64,000 bases of DNA from positions 5,704,001 through 5,768,000 of the forward strand of contig OZ316894.1 of the NCBI GenBank assembly GCA_973895155.1. The letters are read 5' to 3'. Shown piece by piece: positions 37,201 to 48,654 of this stretch. The translations under genes and the position numbers were made by a program. The notes beneath the pieces were generated by a model, which saw only the letters and a list, made by a program, of their open reading frames with translations, was not told the origin of the DNA and ran no database searches. Each line of letters starts with the position of its first letter. Within the stretch, counting starts at the first letter, position 1. Source of the DNA: Marsupella aquatica. Its lineage: Eukaryota; Marchantiophyta.

Positions 37201-38928
37201 TTCTGATTTGAAGACTTCAGCATTATCTGTCCCGATACCTCAGTGACACAAGCCAGTTTTGGGGTTGTGTGGGCATTGTGTATCCCCACATTGTTTTCAT
37301 AGCCTGTCTGCCCATTTTCTTTGAATATTAATAGAAAATTGACAAAAATGTATCATGTCAAATGCATGTTGATTGACATACAAAACATCTCACCTTATTC
37401 TATTCCATCCACATACATTTTAGTGGGGTCCTGGAGTCACAGTCTAGGGGCTTCACTCTAGAAGCCTAGACTCCTACTCTAGCTTCTGATGGCAATTTAT
37501 TAGTAACATGTGGGGGCCCAAATTGAAATGTCTACTGTCTAGTGTTTTCAACCAATTTCTATAGCGTCACATATGATCATCCTTGTCCTGGCTGCCAAGC
37601 ATTTCAACACCTTGCTCTACACCACATGTTTGTATCTGAACAAGCCTAGAGACATCCCTTCCCTATCCCTGCCCTGGACAGTGCCATTGACAAGATTGCT
37701 AGATCTGAATGAGCAGGATGGTGCAAACCTACCACTAACTCTGCATCATGGGACGGTCTAAGTCTCCCAATGGCTTGCAAAGTTATCTGATAGCAGCTGC
37801 GGGCATAAAAACACATGTGGATGCATGCTCAAATTTCTCCCTATTACAAACTCCTTCAAAACCTACAATTTCCTTTGAAATCCCCATCTCAATGGGTAAG
37901 GAAACATGATCTGGTAGCCAGTGCCAAAGATGCTCTGACTTGGCACTTGACTGCGGACATCCGTTCTATGTTTGGAGCGGATGTGAGTGGAAAGCTTGCT
38001 GGTTACTGTAGCCATGTCCTACAATAGTTGCCCAGAGGGTTTCCTGTGCTAAACCTGTCCCTTCACCTGTAACATCACACTTCCATAACCATACTTAAAC
38101 TTTGAAGTCTCCTGTTGTGAAGTTGATGTTTGTGACACCCCCAATGTACAACCAGCCTTTCATTTAAAGTTTGCTCCAGAGTAGACGAGAGGCTTTCACC
38201 TCAAACAGCTCTCACCTTTGATCTCCACTTATAACTATGAACTTTACATCCTATGATTCAAATCTCTATGGGAGGGACCACCCGAAGGCGTTGTAGCATA
38301 AATTTACTAGCTTACCTGAGATGGATTCATAACTAAATGCCGGGATTACTCCCAGCCAGGATAAGCTTCATTCTGTTCCGAATAATGGAGATACAAACTT
38401 GGTGGCTGAAAGATTGCCAAGTAGCCACACCAAGATTGCACCAAGGTGGGGGCATCAGGCATCAGGCAACCACAAACCCATCGCTGCCATCTTGTGGGGT
38501 ACAAAACTTTACAGCAATTCCTTAGTCCCCAACGGCACATTTTTTATGGTTTTTTTGTTTCTTGCCACTCAGAGTGGCAAATGTCACCAGATGCTAAGAA
38601 AATTCCTTACCAAATTTTACCGAATGTCTGACCATTAGCTCTCTACTTCTTTAACATTAACTGTCAGATTTTGATTATTGGCGTAATTGGCTAATTTGAA
38701 CCAAAAGTGGCAAATACTTTTTAGGGAAATTATGTCTGGATAGATCAAGACATTGTCACTGCTCATCTATGTTTGACCTCAATTTTTTCCAGCAATGCTC
38801 TCTTATATCCAATCTATTACTTGGATTGGATATCCAAACTGCTTGACACTCTTCTAAGACCATGTGCTCCATTTTCAATGACACACGAAGGTAGTCAAAT
38901 ACAAGTACAGATCAACTGAAAATGGAAG

Positions 38929-39290
38929 TTTCATTTCTGTGAACAATGCCTTGAGTAGCTCAAGCATGAGCAAAAACTTACCACTTTTAAGAAGGACGTT
39001 TCACATTTGTGAAAGATGCTATGAGTAGCTTGGGCATGAGCAACCACCCACTTTTTGTCAAATACATGTCACTTTTGTGAAGGAACCCCTGAGTAGTTTG
39101 GGCAAAAGAGACCCACCCCACATTCTTTGTTCTGCAAACTTCATGCTTTTTGAGATGTTAGGTGGTGTGCTATGAAGTCTGAGTTATGAAGAATATCAGT
39201 AGTTTGTGAGGGACTCTGCAAGTAATGGGAGCAATATCAAAATGCCAGTAGTTTGTAAAGGACCCTGAGAGTAACAGAAGTGATATCACG
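38929..39290. repeat. Two adjacent minisatellites (about 69 bp x3, 49 bp x2)
   Basis: Units starting at 38929, 38999 and 39067 share TTTCAC or GTCAC, TTTGTGAA, TGAGTAGCTTGGGCATGAGCAA and CCACCCAC in order. Directly after, CAGTAGTTTGTGAGGGAC at 39197 recurs at 39246 with GAGAGTAA and GCAATATCA or GTGATATCA following. Confidence 0.75.
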
Positions 39291-39596
39291 GACAAGAGGC
39301 AGAAAAAGGCCCGTTTGACCACTGCTGCCCAATGCTACCGACAACCGGGTAGAGCAATTTAAACAGGCTGGAAATGGTAGTTTCACAATTTACATGCTAC
39401 ATTTTAGTCAAAACTTTAAAAAGTGCTGTCCAAGTATATTTTGGCTCTTTAGTGTGAGTCCATCCAAGCTTTGGAAATCCATACGGTCTTCGTTGCAAAC
39501 CCCTGAGTCCTTACTTCCCTTACATTCACTTCTTAGTGAGGTGGAATTGGCTAATTTTTGCACCTCAAAACTGCACAGTACTCCAATGGACATCAG

Positions 39597-40031
39597 TGTC
39601 TCACCTCATCACCTGGGCAACTGGTTATTGCGGGTATCGTGGATGCTGGGGAGCAAGTGGCCAGCGCAATGCCCACATTCACATGGCGTCAACCGCTTGC
39701 TCATCTTCCAGATTATCCAGTAATCGAGAAGTTCTTAAGAGGTCCACTACAAAGTTTTTTTTACATGACCATACCTGATTTAGCTGAGGCGACATCATTC
39801 GCGGAGACGTACTTCAACATAAACCAGGAAAAAATTGCCTATGCTGGTTACAGTGCGCTGGCAAGACCAGGCGGGAGGAGTCCTCTGGCGTTTTGCAGGA
39901 TCTCCAAAACTGATCGAGTCTTCAAGATTGCTATGGAAGGCCGGCGGAAAGAGCGAGAGAACTTAAGACGATTAAAGGATGGAGTAGAAAGACGCATGTC
40001 CGCTATTTCTAATGATCTCTTGGAGGAGTAG
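39597..40031 (+). CDS. Unrecognised protein, probable terminal exon
   Basis: An open frame of about 144 residues runs from a possible acceptor (GGACATCAG at 39588-39596) to TAG at 40029-40031. It has balanced, gene-like composition. Its first part is hydrophobic/aromatic (GQLVIAGIVDAGEQVASAMP, TFTWRQPL, FFYMTIPDLAEATSFAETYF). Its last third is a strongly basic/acidic probable coiled coil (MEGRRKERENLRRLKDGVER). The upstream frame has only a TTG start, so it is more likely the last exon of a spliced gene than a complete one. No upstream exon could be identified. I do not recognise the family. The stop codon directly abuts an inverted-repeat element, so the true C-terminus may have been cut off by that insertion. 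A retroelement origin is not excluded. Confidence 0.4.
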   Translation, partial: CLTSSPGQLVIAGIVDAGEQVASAMPTFTWRQPLAHLPDYPVIEKFLRGPLQSFFYMTIPDLAEATSFAETYFNINQEKIAYAGYSALARPGGRSPLAFCRISKTDRVFKIAMEGRRKERENLRRLKDGVERRMSAISNDLLEE

Positions 40032-40227
40032 ATATTTGCTTGATGGTACTCCAAAATGAAAAGTATTACTTGATAGGATGGGACCCCAAAATGAAAAGTA
40101 TTACTTGATAGGACCCTGAGGTTTTGGGAAGGTTGATTAAAGGCTATCAGGGTCAATCAAGGGGTCTGGACCACTCAAGGATCCTATCAAGTATGAATTT
40201 TCTTTTGGGGACCCATCAAGCAAATAC
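40031..40227. mobile_element. MITE-like element with about 47-bp terminal inverted repeats
   Basis: The left end 40031-40079 (ATATTTGCTTGATGG, then CCAAAATGAAAAGT, then ACTTGATAGGAT) and the right end 40181-40227, reverse-complemented (TATTTGCTTGATGGG, CCCCAAAAGAAAA, ACTTGATAGGAT), agree at roughly four of five positions. The left side is internally duplicated (second copy about 40080-40114, CCCCAAAATGAAAAGT, ACTTGATAGGA). Total length is about 200 bp with no coding capacity, as in miniature inverted-repeat transposable elements. No clear target duplication was seen. Confidence 0.65.
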
Positions 40228-41800
40228 CTGCTTGGCTTATCACGTATGGCTTAAAAGTATGGCTGTGTGGATCGTGGGTGAGGTCTCTGCCCTCCATACT
40301 GAGCATTTGACATTTGAATCCAGCCCACAGGAGAAGACCTAGTTTGAAGGACCAACTTCCCAAATCTCAGTTCCAGACATTTGCATACGAGATTTCAATT
40401 CTTCATGTTTTCTGCCAACGTAACCTTCCCCTACATCTGAGCTGAAGCTTCCATTCAGTCTCGGACAGGTATACATTTCCGGATGAGAGCCCAATCTGGC
40501 TTATGCGTGGTGAAGGCCCCGGTGGGAAGAGCAAAGCGATCCATCTGCAGAAGCGGTGAGGCGCATGACAACCCTGCAGGTTCTGGTACGTACATTTTTG
40601 CTGTTTTCTCTCCGCCTATGTATTTTGTTTCAGGATATTGAATCCCTTTCTTTAGTGAATTGCTTTGGGGTTAGCCGCACTTCGACCATTTTTCAATTTT
40701 CAGACCTGTTTTTAGATTTGTAGACAGTCTTCTGGTATCGCTGCTGCTGTTGTTTCCGCTCATCCGTGGAGGAAACCTGAATTGAGTAGTAACTTTTTGC
40801 AACAGCCCTATCTTAGGAATCTTATAATTGTACATAGCTTTGTGGAAAGTTCTACATAGACTCAGGTTGGCATCCCGTTCTTGTGAAGTACAATTCTCTC
40901 GCGACTTGAAGTTATCTCATTAGCTCCATAACATACCCCATCTATTAAGAGTGTTGAACCTTAATCTAACTCAGTAAGTAGTCAATCCAATGCTTCCTCG
41001 AGTGCATCTACGTTGGTATTTTACAGTGATATCGTCACTACCAACTATAACAATTCGCACATTTTCGTTTTCTACATTTTAGACAATCCTTTTACACCGC
41101 TGGCAAATTCAACCATTTCCTCCGCTTGAATCTTGTTCAAGCCATAAACACGTTCAATTCTATCTCCAACTGAAACCACTCGACCGATCTCGTCCACTTG
41201 TAATTTGGTTAGTGCTGCTTAGTTTTCATGCAGGCAATTTAGGGTAGAACCGAAACCCTTTGTGTCTTCTGTTGTCAGCCTAATAGTAATTGATGATACT
41301 GTATGAGTAAAAAAATTCTGTGTTCTCAAAGTCAGTGACATTCTCTTCTGAGCCAACGTCTGACATCGCCTCGTGCACAATTTGACATCCAAAAGACTTG
41401 AGGATGCTCTCTCATTTTGGATCTTGAGTATTCCTATGCAGCTACCAATGAACTGATGATTAGGTTTCCTTTCTGGACATTCAAGAGTTTTGTGAGCTTG
41501 TCAAAGAATTCCATATTAAGTATACCACAACCTGCGGGTTTTTTAATGCGTTATGCAGTTCAAACATAAACTCCTTTGTCTGTGGTTGATAACGTTCAGT
41601 GCAATTCAAGCTTTGCGGTCAAACATGTACTTCTGTCCAGAGGACTGCAGGATTTTTCCACACAATTTCACAGTTGCATAGCAAGTAGAATCAGTCGAGA
41701 TTCTGTTCGCTTGAGCTCCAGCGTCCAGCAATTTGTCCGTGGATCTATCCGGAGGGAGCATTTTATAAATAGTAAGACTCCTTTCATAAAGTTTGCAAAG

Positions 41801-43527
41801 ATGGAGGCCATGACAGACAGCACTACAATGGACAGCAGTACAACGGAAAGTACATTGAGGCGAAATGCCATAGTCACCGGAGTTTCAAGGAGATATGGTA
41901 TAGGATGGAGAATTGTTCGTGAATTTGTAGGCCAGGTGTGAAATTGAACATTTTGCAAGCTTAAGCATTCAATTGACTGTCACCATGTTGATTGACTAAC
42001 TAGGCGTGCTATGTTTCTAGGTGGATAGATTTGTGGTATCTAATTATCAGTAGTACTTTTTCAAGATCAGTTGATGGGTATTTTAATACTTCCGTGCAAG
42101 AAAAGAATGATTGCAGTTCAAAGCAGGGAGTTCTTACTCTGTAGTATCGAGGACAGGGCTACAGGGTTTTAGGAGCAGACATACTAGACCTGGATTTGCA
42201 AGATCAAGCGAATGTCGAAGGGTTGTCAAGTGAAGATTTCCGTTTCGTCAAAGCGGATATCAGTGATCCATTTCACGCCCAGCATATTGTGGAACGAGGG
42301 GTGCAGTGGTTTGGACCAAGAATCAATGTTCTCATCAACAATGCTGGTAAGGGAGTATTGAACAGCCTAAGGAAGTTATTCCTTGCAGAGATCATCAAAT
42401 TTTTTTCCCTCCCAGTCCAGACTTCTCCAGTCAGACTTCGGGTCAGGCAATTTCAGAAACTAAGATGAAATATAGGGAAGATTGTTCGTGCATAAATACC
42501 TCACGGTGACGTCTCGTGATCATTGCTGTGGTCTTCACTCCCTCCATCATTCTTCAGAACAAGAGTTCTCACTCTGCAATGGAGTAATGAAATGGGAGTT
42601 TTCCATTTGGTGGTCCAGTTCATTAATAATGAATAGTGTTTGCACTGTCATGAGAACTGAAGCTAAGTTTAACCTTTAAGGGTTGTTTGGTGCGTCAGAT
42701 TGTCGTTGAAAACAGTATCTGTGGGAAGATCATAAAATTTCGTGTGCTTATTAACTGCATATTTCTGTGTTCATTGACAGGAAGAACCAACTTTGGCGAC
42801 AATGCCATGGAATCCTTCGCCGTCACAATTGCTGTGAATTTGAATGGGGCGTACTACATGTCGCAGTGCGCCCTTCCATACATGGCCCCTGGTGCTTCCA
42901 GCATTATCCACATGTCGAGCACTCGTGCTCTACAAAGTGAGCCAAACACAGAGGCGTATTCCGCGTCCAAAGCCGGTCTATTGGGATTAACTCACTCTCA
43001 GGTACGTGGGATTGTTGGTCAAATTCAATGTGCTGATCAGGTTTCAAAATTTGATGCTAGGATCAGAGCAAAATGGGAACAAATTTACTGGAAAAAGTAC
43101 CAACAAAGTATAATCAGAATACTCGAGAGAAGTAGTCTAGAGAGGACCAACACACAGGTAAGAATGGAGGGAGTCAGATCTCAATTAGGTTTTCTCCGGT
43201 CCCCTTTCGTGACAATCTAGCCCAATGAATTTAATCGTTTAAGGAGCTCGTCATGATGTCCAGCCTTTGAATGTTCAGGCAATCACTTTAGCAGGGAAGG
43301 TTCGAGTCAATGCAGTGTTACCAGGATGGATCAATACGGACCCTTCAGGTGAAGCTCTCAGGCCAGAAGACCATGCATGGCATCCTGCAGGGCGAGTGGG
43401 GGTGCCAAAAGACGTGGCAGACCTTTGCCTGTTTCTCTGTGACGATCGACGAGCTGGGTTCATAACTGGCCAAGAGTTTGTGATTGATGGAGGAACCACC
43501 AAAAAGATGGTCTACCCTGAGGACTAA
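41801..43527 (+). CDS. Short-chain dehydrogenase/reductase (SDR), 4 exons
   Basis: Exons 41801-41935, 42157-42346, 42781-43001 and 43279-43527 join in frame at GT-AG introns (221, 434 and 277 nt) to give 264 residues, the classical SDR length. Visible motifs are the nucleotide-binding TGVSRRYGIG (26-35, two residues longer than the usual TGxxxGIG), GAD (51-53) at the end of strand 2, NNAG (106-109), a NLNG block (N128), and the catalytic S155, Y168 and K172 in HMSSTRALQSEPNTEAYSASK. The C-terminal part has LPGWINTDP, GRVGVPKDVADLCLFL and FITGQEFVIDGG. It should be a cytosolic NAD(P)-dependent oxidoreductase. The substrate cannot be read from sequence. The block STRALQSEPNTEAYSASK and the DGG-T-KM end resemble bacterial SDRs more than typical plant ones. 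The start is a well-placed ATG (GCAAAGATGG). The frame stays open upstream to 41576 without an ATG, so a spliced N-terminal extension is possible. Confidence 0.88.
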
Positions 43528-43748
43528 ATTCTTTCAACGCAGCTATGGTTTCAAGACGAAACAGAGTGGTGTTTCGAAGGTCTGCTTGCATGGAGGCCAT
43601 TGCAGAGTGGCGCCACTCATCGTCAGTGAGTGCTTTCTCCAGATAAACATATTCATCTTGTCGCGGGTTGGCTACAGGAGAAGAAATATTTGCTGCTGCT
43701 TAGGGTGGAAGCCAGGGTTTCACCCTCACATTCATCTTTCAATATTTA

Positions 43749-43754
43749 AATAAA
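43749..43754 (+). terminator. Possible poly(A) signal of the SDR gene
   Basis: AATAAA lies 222 nt after the SDR stop codon, a usual 3'-UTR distance. Confidence 0.35.
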
Positions 43755-45129
43755 TGCAGACGATAACGTCTGTATCTGTGTGCCAGAGACCTTTGTGGGT
43801 AGAAATGATACTTATCCGTGGTTTTAATGTACTAACGGAAAATTCGCAGAGGAAGGAATAGCCCAGATCTCTCGTTGTGATGTGATTTACTGGGCACTTC
43901 GTATCGAGTTCCCTAGCTCTGATGCTCGGTACGTTAGTAGTGAGGCTTGAGTACATCACTTTTAGCTGATGACAATTTCGCTCATCAAAGAGACTTTCTT
44001 GAGATTGACCGGACACGGGATTCTGTTTTCTGGTGAGAGCGTAAGTGGCCAGCAGTTCAAAGACACATCGTATCCGAAACAACGGCTTCCCCTTAAGTAC
44101 AGATTCTTGGTCCGCTGTGCCATCGGATCAATCGTCGCCGTGTCTATACACGGATAAAACATGGTCCTGGCTTGGCCATATCAATTCAATAAGCGAGCTA
44201 TCCCAATTTTCGGTGACCTCTATGTTGGATCGCTGAGTGCTGCGAACCCAAATTGGTAACCTGTCTATTTTAGCATCGATCTCCACATAGCGGCAACGAC
44301 TTGGCTAGGTTACTTTGGACAGCTACCCCATCCCAATGTGTTCGGCAACCTCCCTATCTCGGCATCTATCTCACGCGGGTAGCAGAGACTTAATAGAAGG
44401 CGCGAAAGCTCATGCGGAGAGTAACCGGGACGACTCAGGAAAGCTTCTGCTCGACGGGATGTACAAGCCTGAGGGCGCAGACAGTCGCCCGAAGCATTTA
44501 GGCAACTTTCTAATCCATCAGGCCTCGAAGACTTCAGACGTGAAGGCCCTCAGTTACCCAGAGGTTCCAGGCGAGGGTGTGCAAACTGTCGCAGTGATGG
44601 AAGCATTCAAGCTCTCAAACGCCCGCAATCATTAGAAGCCTCCTGTTTTAAGGCCCGAAAATATTGTAAAGCCCTGAGTGGCCCGAACGACCGCGGGCCG
44701 CCAATGTTCGGGCAACTCAAGGCCTTAAAGCTTTTCAGATCCTTGTTTCTTCAGATGATCAGACACAAAGTGCCACACACGAGTCTTCCGAGGTCTTCCA
44801 AGTAGTAAACGAACACCAAGGTCAGGCTTCAAAATAACCTCATCTAACAAGTTTGCCGAGGACTACTTCATCAGGATTTGCGCAGCTCTATCAATCGACA
44901 AGCACCTGCTCGAGTTCCGAAAATCATACTCATGTTGGGACATTGACATCGACCTATTGCCCGACCAAACCGCAAGCCATCAAATCCCTACATATCGCAA
45001 CAACAGTACCGCTCGAGTCTGATGAGATCGTCTAATCCAATGGGCCCGTCGTGACTAACATAATGCCAAACAACCGATCCATGCGCCGGCACGAGTTCGG
45101 ACGAAGAAAAAACCAATGTGGAGACATCG

Positions 45130-45205
45130 ATCCACACAGACGCATGAAACGCAAGAAACGCATCGAAACGCAAAGATGCATGAAACGCACGAAACGAAAT
45201 CACTA
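45130..45205. repeat. Degenerate GAAACGCA microrepeat
   Basis: Variants of CGCATGAAACGCA, GAAACGCATC and GAAACGCAC recur about seven times in 75 bp. This is unusually CpG-rich for the neighbourhood. Confidence 0.7.
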
Positions 45206-45527
45206 CATTATTATCGAAACAACGATACCGATCTCCTGTGATGAGATCGTCGAACGCGCTCAACGCCATTAACAAGCTGGAGAAGAAACGACCTATAGAC
45301 CGCAATTTAGGGTTTCAATTCCGCCACATTTGCAACAAGAACAGACCAAAACAACGACATTACTATTTCTCCTCACGGGAATTTATATGATGAAGCAATG
45401 GACGGGGGGGACCTCAGTCGGCCACTGGGAGTGGGGCCATAAACCTCCCCTCTCCATGGGCACAACCCATGGAACCAGTCCTTGCTTAACCGGGCACTAG
45501 TCAGCCCTTTCCCCTCTTTTCTTCCCC

Positions 45528-45725
45528 TTCATTGGGTTGCTTTGCCTTTGGATCATGTCTCCTGTTTCGGTGTTTTCTGCCTTTGTGCAGTGTGAAATAT
45601 AATCAGCCGTCCAGTAAGTGTTCAGCTTCATTGGGTTACTTTGCCTTTGGATCATGTCTCCCGCTTAGGTGTTTTCTGCCTTTGTGCAGTGTGATATATA
45701 ATCAGCCATCCGGTAAGTGTTCAGC
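45528..45725. repeat. 99-bp tandem duplication
   Basis: Two adjacent units (45528-45626, 45627-45725) begin TTCATTGGGTTGCTTTGCC and TTCATTGGGTTACTTTGCC. They differ at only about eight positions, mostly transitions, so the duplication is comparatively recent. Confidence 0.95.
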
Positions 45726-46149
45726 TTGTGAAGGGTGGTGTAAATTTGTGACTTCGACCCCCCACCAGACCTTGGTGAAACTCAAAACACCGTTTCAAAC
45801 CACCATATTTTGGCACTCGGTGGCATTGCTTGAACTCGCCAAATATATCTGATGGTTTGTAGGGCTGGATCTCGGAAGGCATGGATGGCCACAGTGTCAC
45901 TCTGACTTGTTCCCACCACGGTCATTGCTTTTGGCACAGTTGGATGGGGTGATGGGTGGGGCAGGGTTTTGTGTCACACTTGCCACTCATGAGACAGTGC
46001 ATTAAAAGTTTCACTACGCTTGCCAATAGCGGACTGGGAATACTCTGACCAGTGCAAATCCTCCTAGTTGACCACAAAATAGTCACTTCTCTTCCCACCA
46101 TTTTAATTGCTAAGAACATTATTAACTAGTTAGGGTGATGGATGCACCA

Positions 46150-46600
46150 GGTTTTGAAATGGAGACAATGACACTACTTTACTTTGTTGAGAACATATAC
46201 TAGTTTGGGTGATCTCATTCCACCCGGTTTTGGTAATGGAGAGTGAAGAAGTCTAATGGTTTCAGAAGGAAGGTAATGGAGAGTGACAAAGTCTAATCAT
46301 TCAGGAGGAAGTACGAGCTGGCTTTTTTATGCCAAAAACTTGCTAGATTCTTCCAGTGGTTTACTTTGCTAAAAACATTATGAACTAGCCGGGGCAATCT
46401 CCATCCACAAGGTTTTGAAAATGGAGACGCTTGCATTCATTAACTTTGCTAAGTACATTACAGACTTGTTAGGGTGATCTGGATCCCCCAGGTTTTGAAG
46501 ATGGAAACCCGTCCACTTATTAAAGTTGCTAAGTACTTACAGACTATCTGGATCCAATAGGTTTTTGAAAATGGAGAGTGACACAGTTGAATGATGTTGG
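46150..46600. repeat. Degenerate minisatellite, unit about 70-80 bp
   Basis: GGTTTTGAAAATGGAGA-like words start near 46150, 46226, 46411, 46491 and 46560. Between them recur variants of ACTTTGCTAAGTACATTA, ACTAGTT and GGGTGATCTGGATCC. The gap between units 2 and 3 holds an extra duplication of GGTAATGGAGAGTGA. Confidence 0.65.
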
Positions 46601-46747
46601 GAGGAGGTAAGAGAGTGTTTTTCATGCACCAAAACTTGCCAGATTCCATCCTTAGGATAGAATCTAATAGTCAACCTTAACACTAGGGAGGTTTGACAGT
46701 CAAAAGTTAATATAGGAAATTCAGGTCAGGAATATTTCTTTACACAA

Positions 46748-46921
46748 AGTGACATTCTGCACAGTGGGAAACAAACTAAAAACCCATAAAATTACACTAG
46801 TAAGAGCATCTCCACAGGTGATCCTTGTCATCCAAGGTGATATTCCACACACTGGAAAAAAAATTAACACCTTGAAAATTACACTGGTTAGAGCATTGCA
46901 GCTGGTGATCCTTGTCACCCA
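46748..46921. repeat. 88-bp imperfect tandem duplication
   Basis: AGTGACATTCTGCACA ... AAATTACACTAGTAAGAGCAT ... GGTGATCCTTGTCATCCA from 46748 is repeated from 46836 with moderate divergence, ending GGTGATCCTTGTCACCCA. AGAGCATCTCCA-type words are common at the ends of plant miniature elements, which may be the source. Confidence 0.8.
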
Positions 46922-48654
46922 CTAAACCACCGATTGAACTGGATGAAGAGAAAATATGGATATTGCCCACCCCACCTACCCCTACTTCTAAATAAACAAG
47001 ATGGTTTCATACCATTCTTGATATCAGTAATAGCCCCAAACATCCAACCAAACAGTTTGGCAGTTAAAACTAAAAAGTCCACCTTGTGTGCTGGACCACA
47101 TGATTATTTACTTTCTTAAGATCAGATGATCAATAAGCTTCCTCTCTAACTACAACAGAAGGATCCGATCATGCAGGAGTTTTAAACCTTTCGTCCTACT
47201 GCCATATCAAAAACTATAATAAAGTGGTGCACACTTTCTTAGAGTGGTCTGTCATTTAAATTTCTCAAGACTTTTAGGGTGAGACAATCATGGGTTTATT
47301 CATCACTAGCTCAATACCCGTGCGTTGCACAAAAGAAATCGTGTCGGCCAAGATGTTGTTGAGAAAAAAAGATGTCATGTCGGCCAAGAGGTCGTTGAGA
47401 GAAAATATGGCGTGTGGGCCAAGTGGTCGTGGAGACAAAAGATGTCTGTCGGCCGAGACATTGTTGAGAGAAAATACCCATGTGCTGCACAAAAGATATC
47501 ATGTCGCCCAAGATGTTGTTATGTGAAAGATGTCATGGAGTAAAAAGATGTTGTTATGTGAAAGATGTCATGGAGTAAAAAGATGTTGTTAAGAAAAAAG
47601 AAGTCATTTGCCAAAGATGCCATTATGTGAAATATGTTGTTAAGAAAAATGTGTCATTTTGCCAAAGATATCGTGAAGTAAAAGATGTTATAAGAAAAAA
47701 GGTGTCGTTTCATCCAAGTTGTCATTATGTGAAAGATGTTTTGAAATAAAAATTCAAGGAGAGAAGGAGCAAGTCTTTTTCATTGTTTTTCTTTTTTCAC
47801 CCAAAATGCCCCTGCATTTGAATGACAACCACTCTATAAATTGGCACAACGTTATATTATCGGTTTCAGGTATAGGGTTTATCAAAGATGATTATTATGT
47901 CGGTATCCTTTCAATCCCCGTGCGTTGCATAAAAGATGTTGTTTGGTTAAAGACAACCACAAAAGTATAACAAAATGAGAGGTGTACCTTAACCTCCCCC
48001 TTTAAATTCCCCATTTTCCTATTTTTGGGTCTTCTCTTTTTCACATCCACCATCACTCCACTCGTTGTCGCCCCCCCCTCCCCACCCATGTGAGATCAAG
48101 GGGCTACCCTACTTTGCGAGTGTACCCCTCGCCCGACACCTTGCCATCATCACCCATGCCATGCGCTTCATTATGTCTCTGTACCTTATTATTTTTGTTT
48201 TTTGGCATTGAAAATGACACTGCAAATGACTGTAAAAATCACCACAAATATTGGGAGAGTAGTTTTTATTTGATCTAGTGACTAAAACATTATTAGCAAT
48301 TAAACTACTCTTGCCAGTATTACAAAAAATTATGATGCACACAATATTGAACATGTACAATGAATATGTACAATACTTACTTGCATGGATGTATTTAGTT
48401 GATCCTAGTGCATTGATCTTTTTGCATTGTGTTAAAGTCTATCACTTCTTCTTTTCTGTGTCCAGTATGATTATTCTTGCTTGCTTGTCTTGGGCACTGG
48501 TGCAACTTTTTGCGATTCACACTAACCTCAATTCACACTTTGGCTTTATTGCTTACCTTTGACCAAATTTTTTAATTTTTGTGCCCTTCAAATTTGAACT
48601 ACAAACACTCTAAAAAGTGAAGCAACTGTGTACTATATGTGTATAGCTCAATAC

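Larger units (their letters stand above)
30825..39596. other. Gene-free stretch with minisatellites
   Basis: Apart from the 3' end of the DUF506 gene, no frame has a recognisable domain. Local repeats are a 34-bp duplication (AGGATTGACAGGCT at 32138 and 32172), a (TTTTA)-rich tract at 35540-35657, and minisatellites at 38929-39290. The word series at 37441-37500 (TCTAGGGGCTTCACTCTAGA, then CTCTAGCTTC) recurs loosely near 57655-57700 and looks like an old dispersed repeat. Confidence 0.5.

Noticed and set aside
44315-44635. 106-codon plus frame in a CpG-rich patch
   Set aside because: Composition is unusual, but no motif, start context or splice partner supports a gene. It is more likely decayed repeat.
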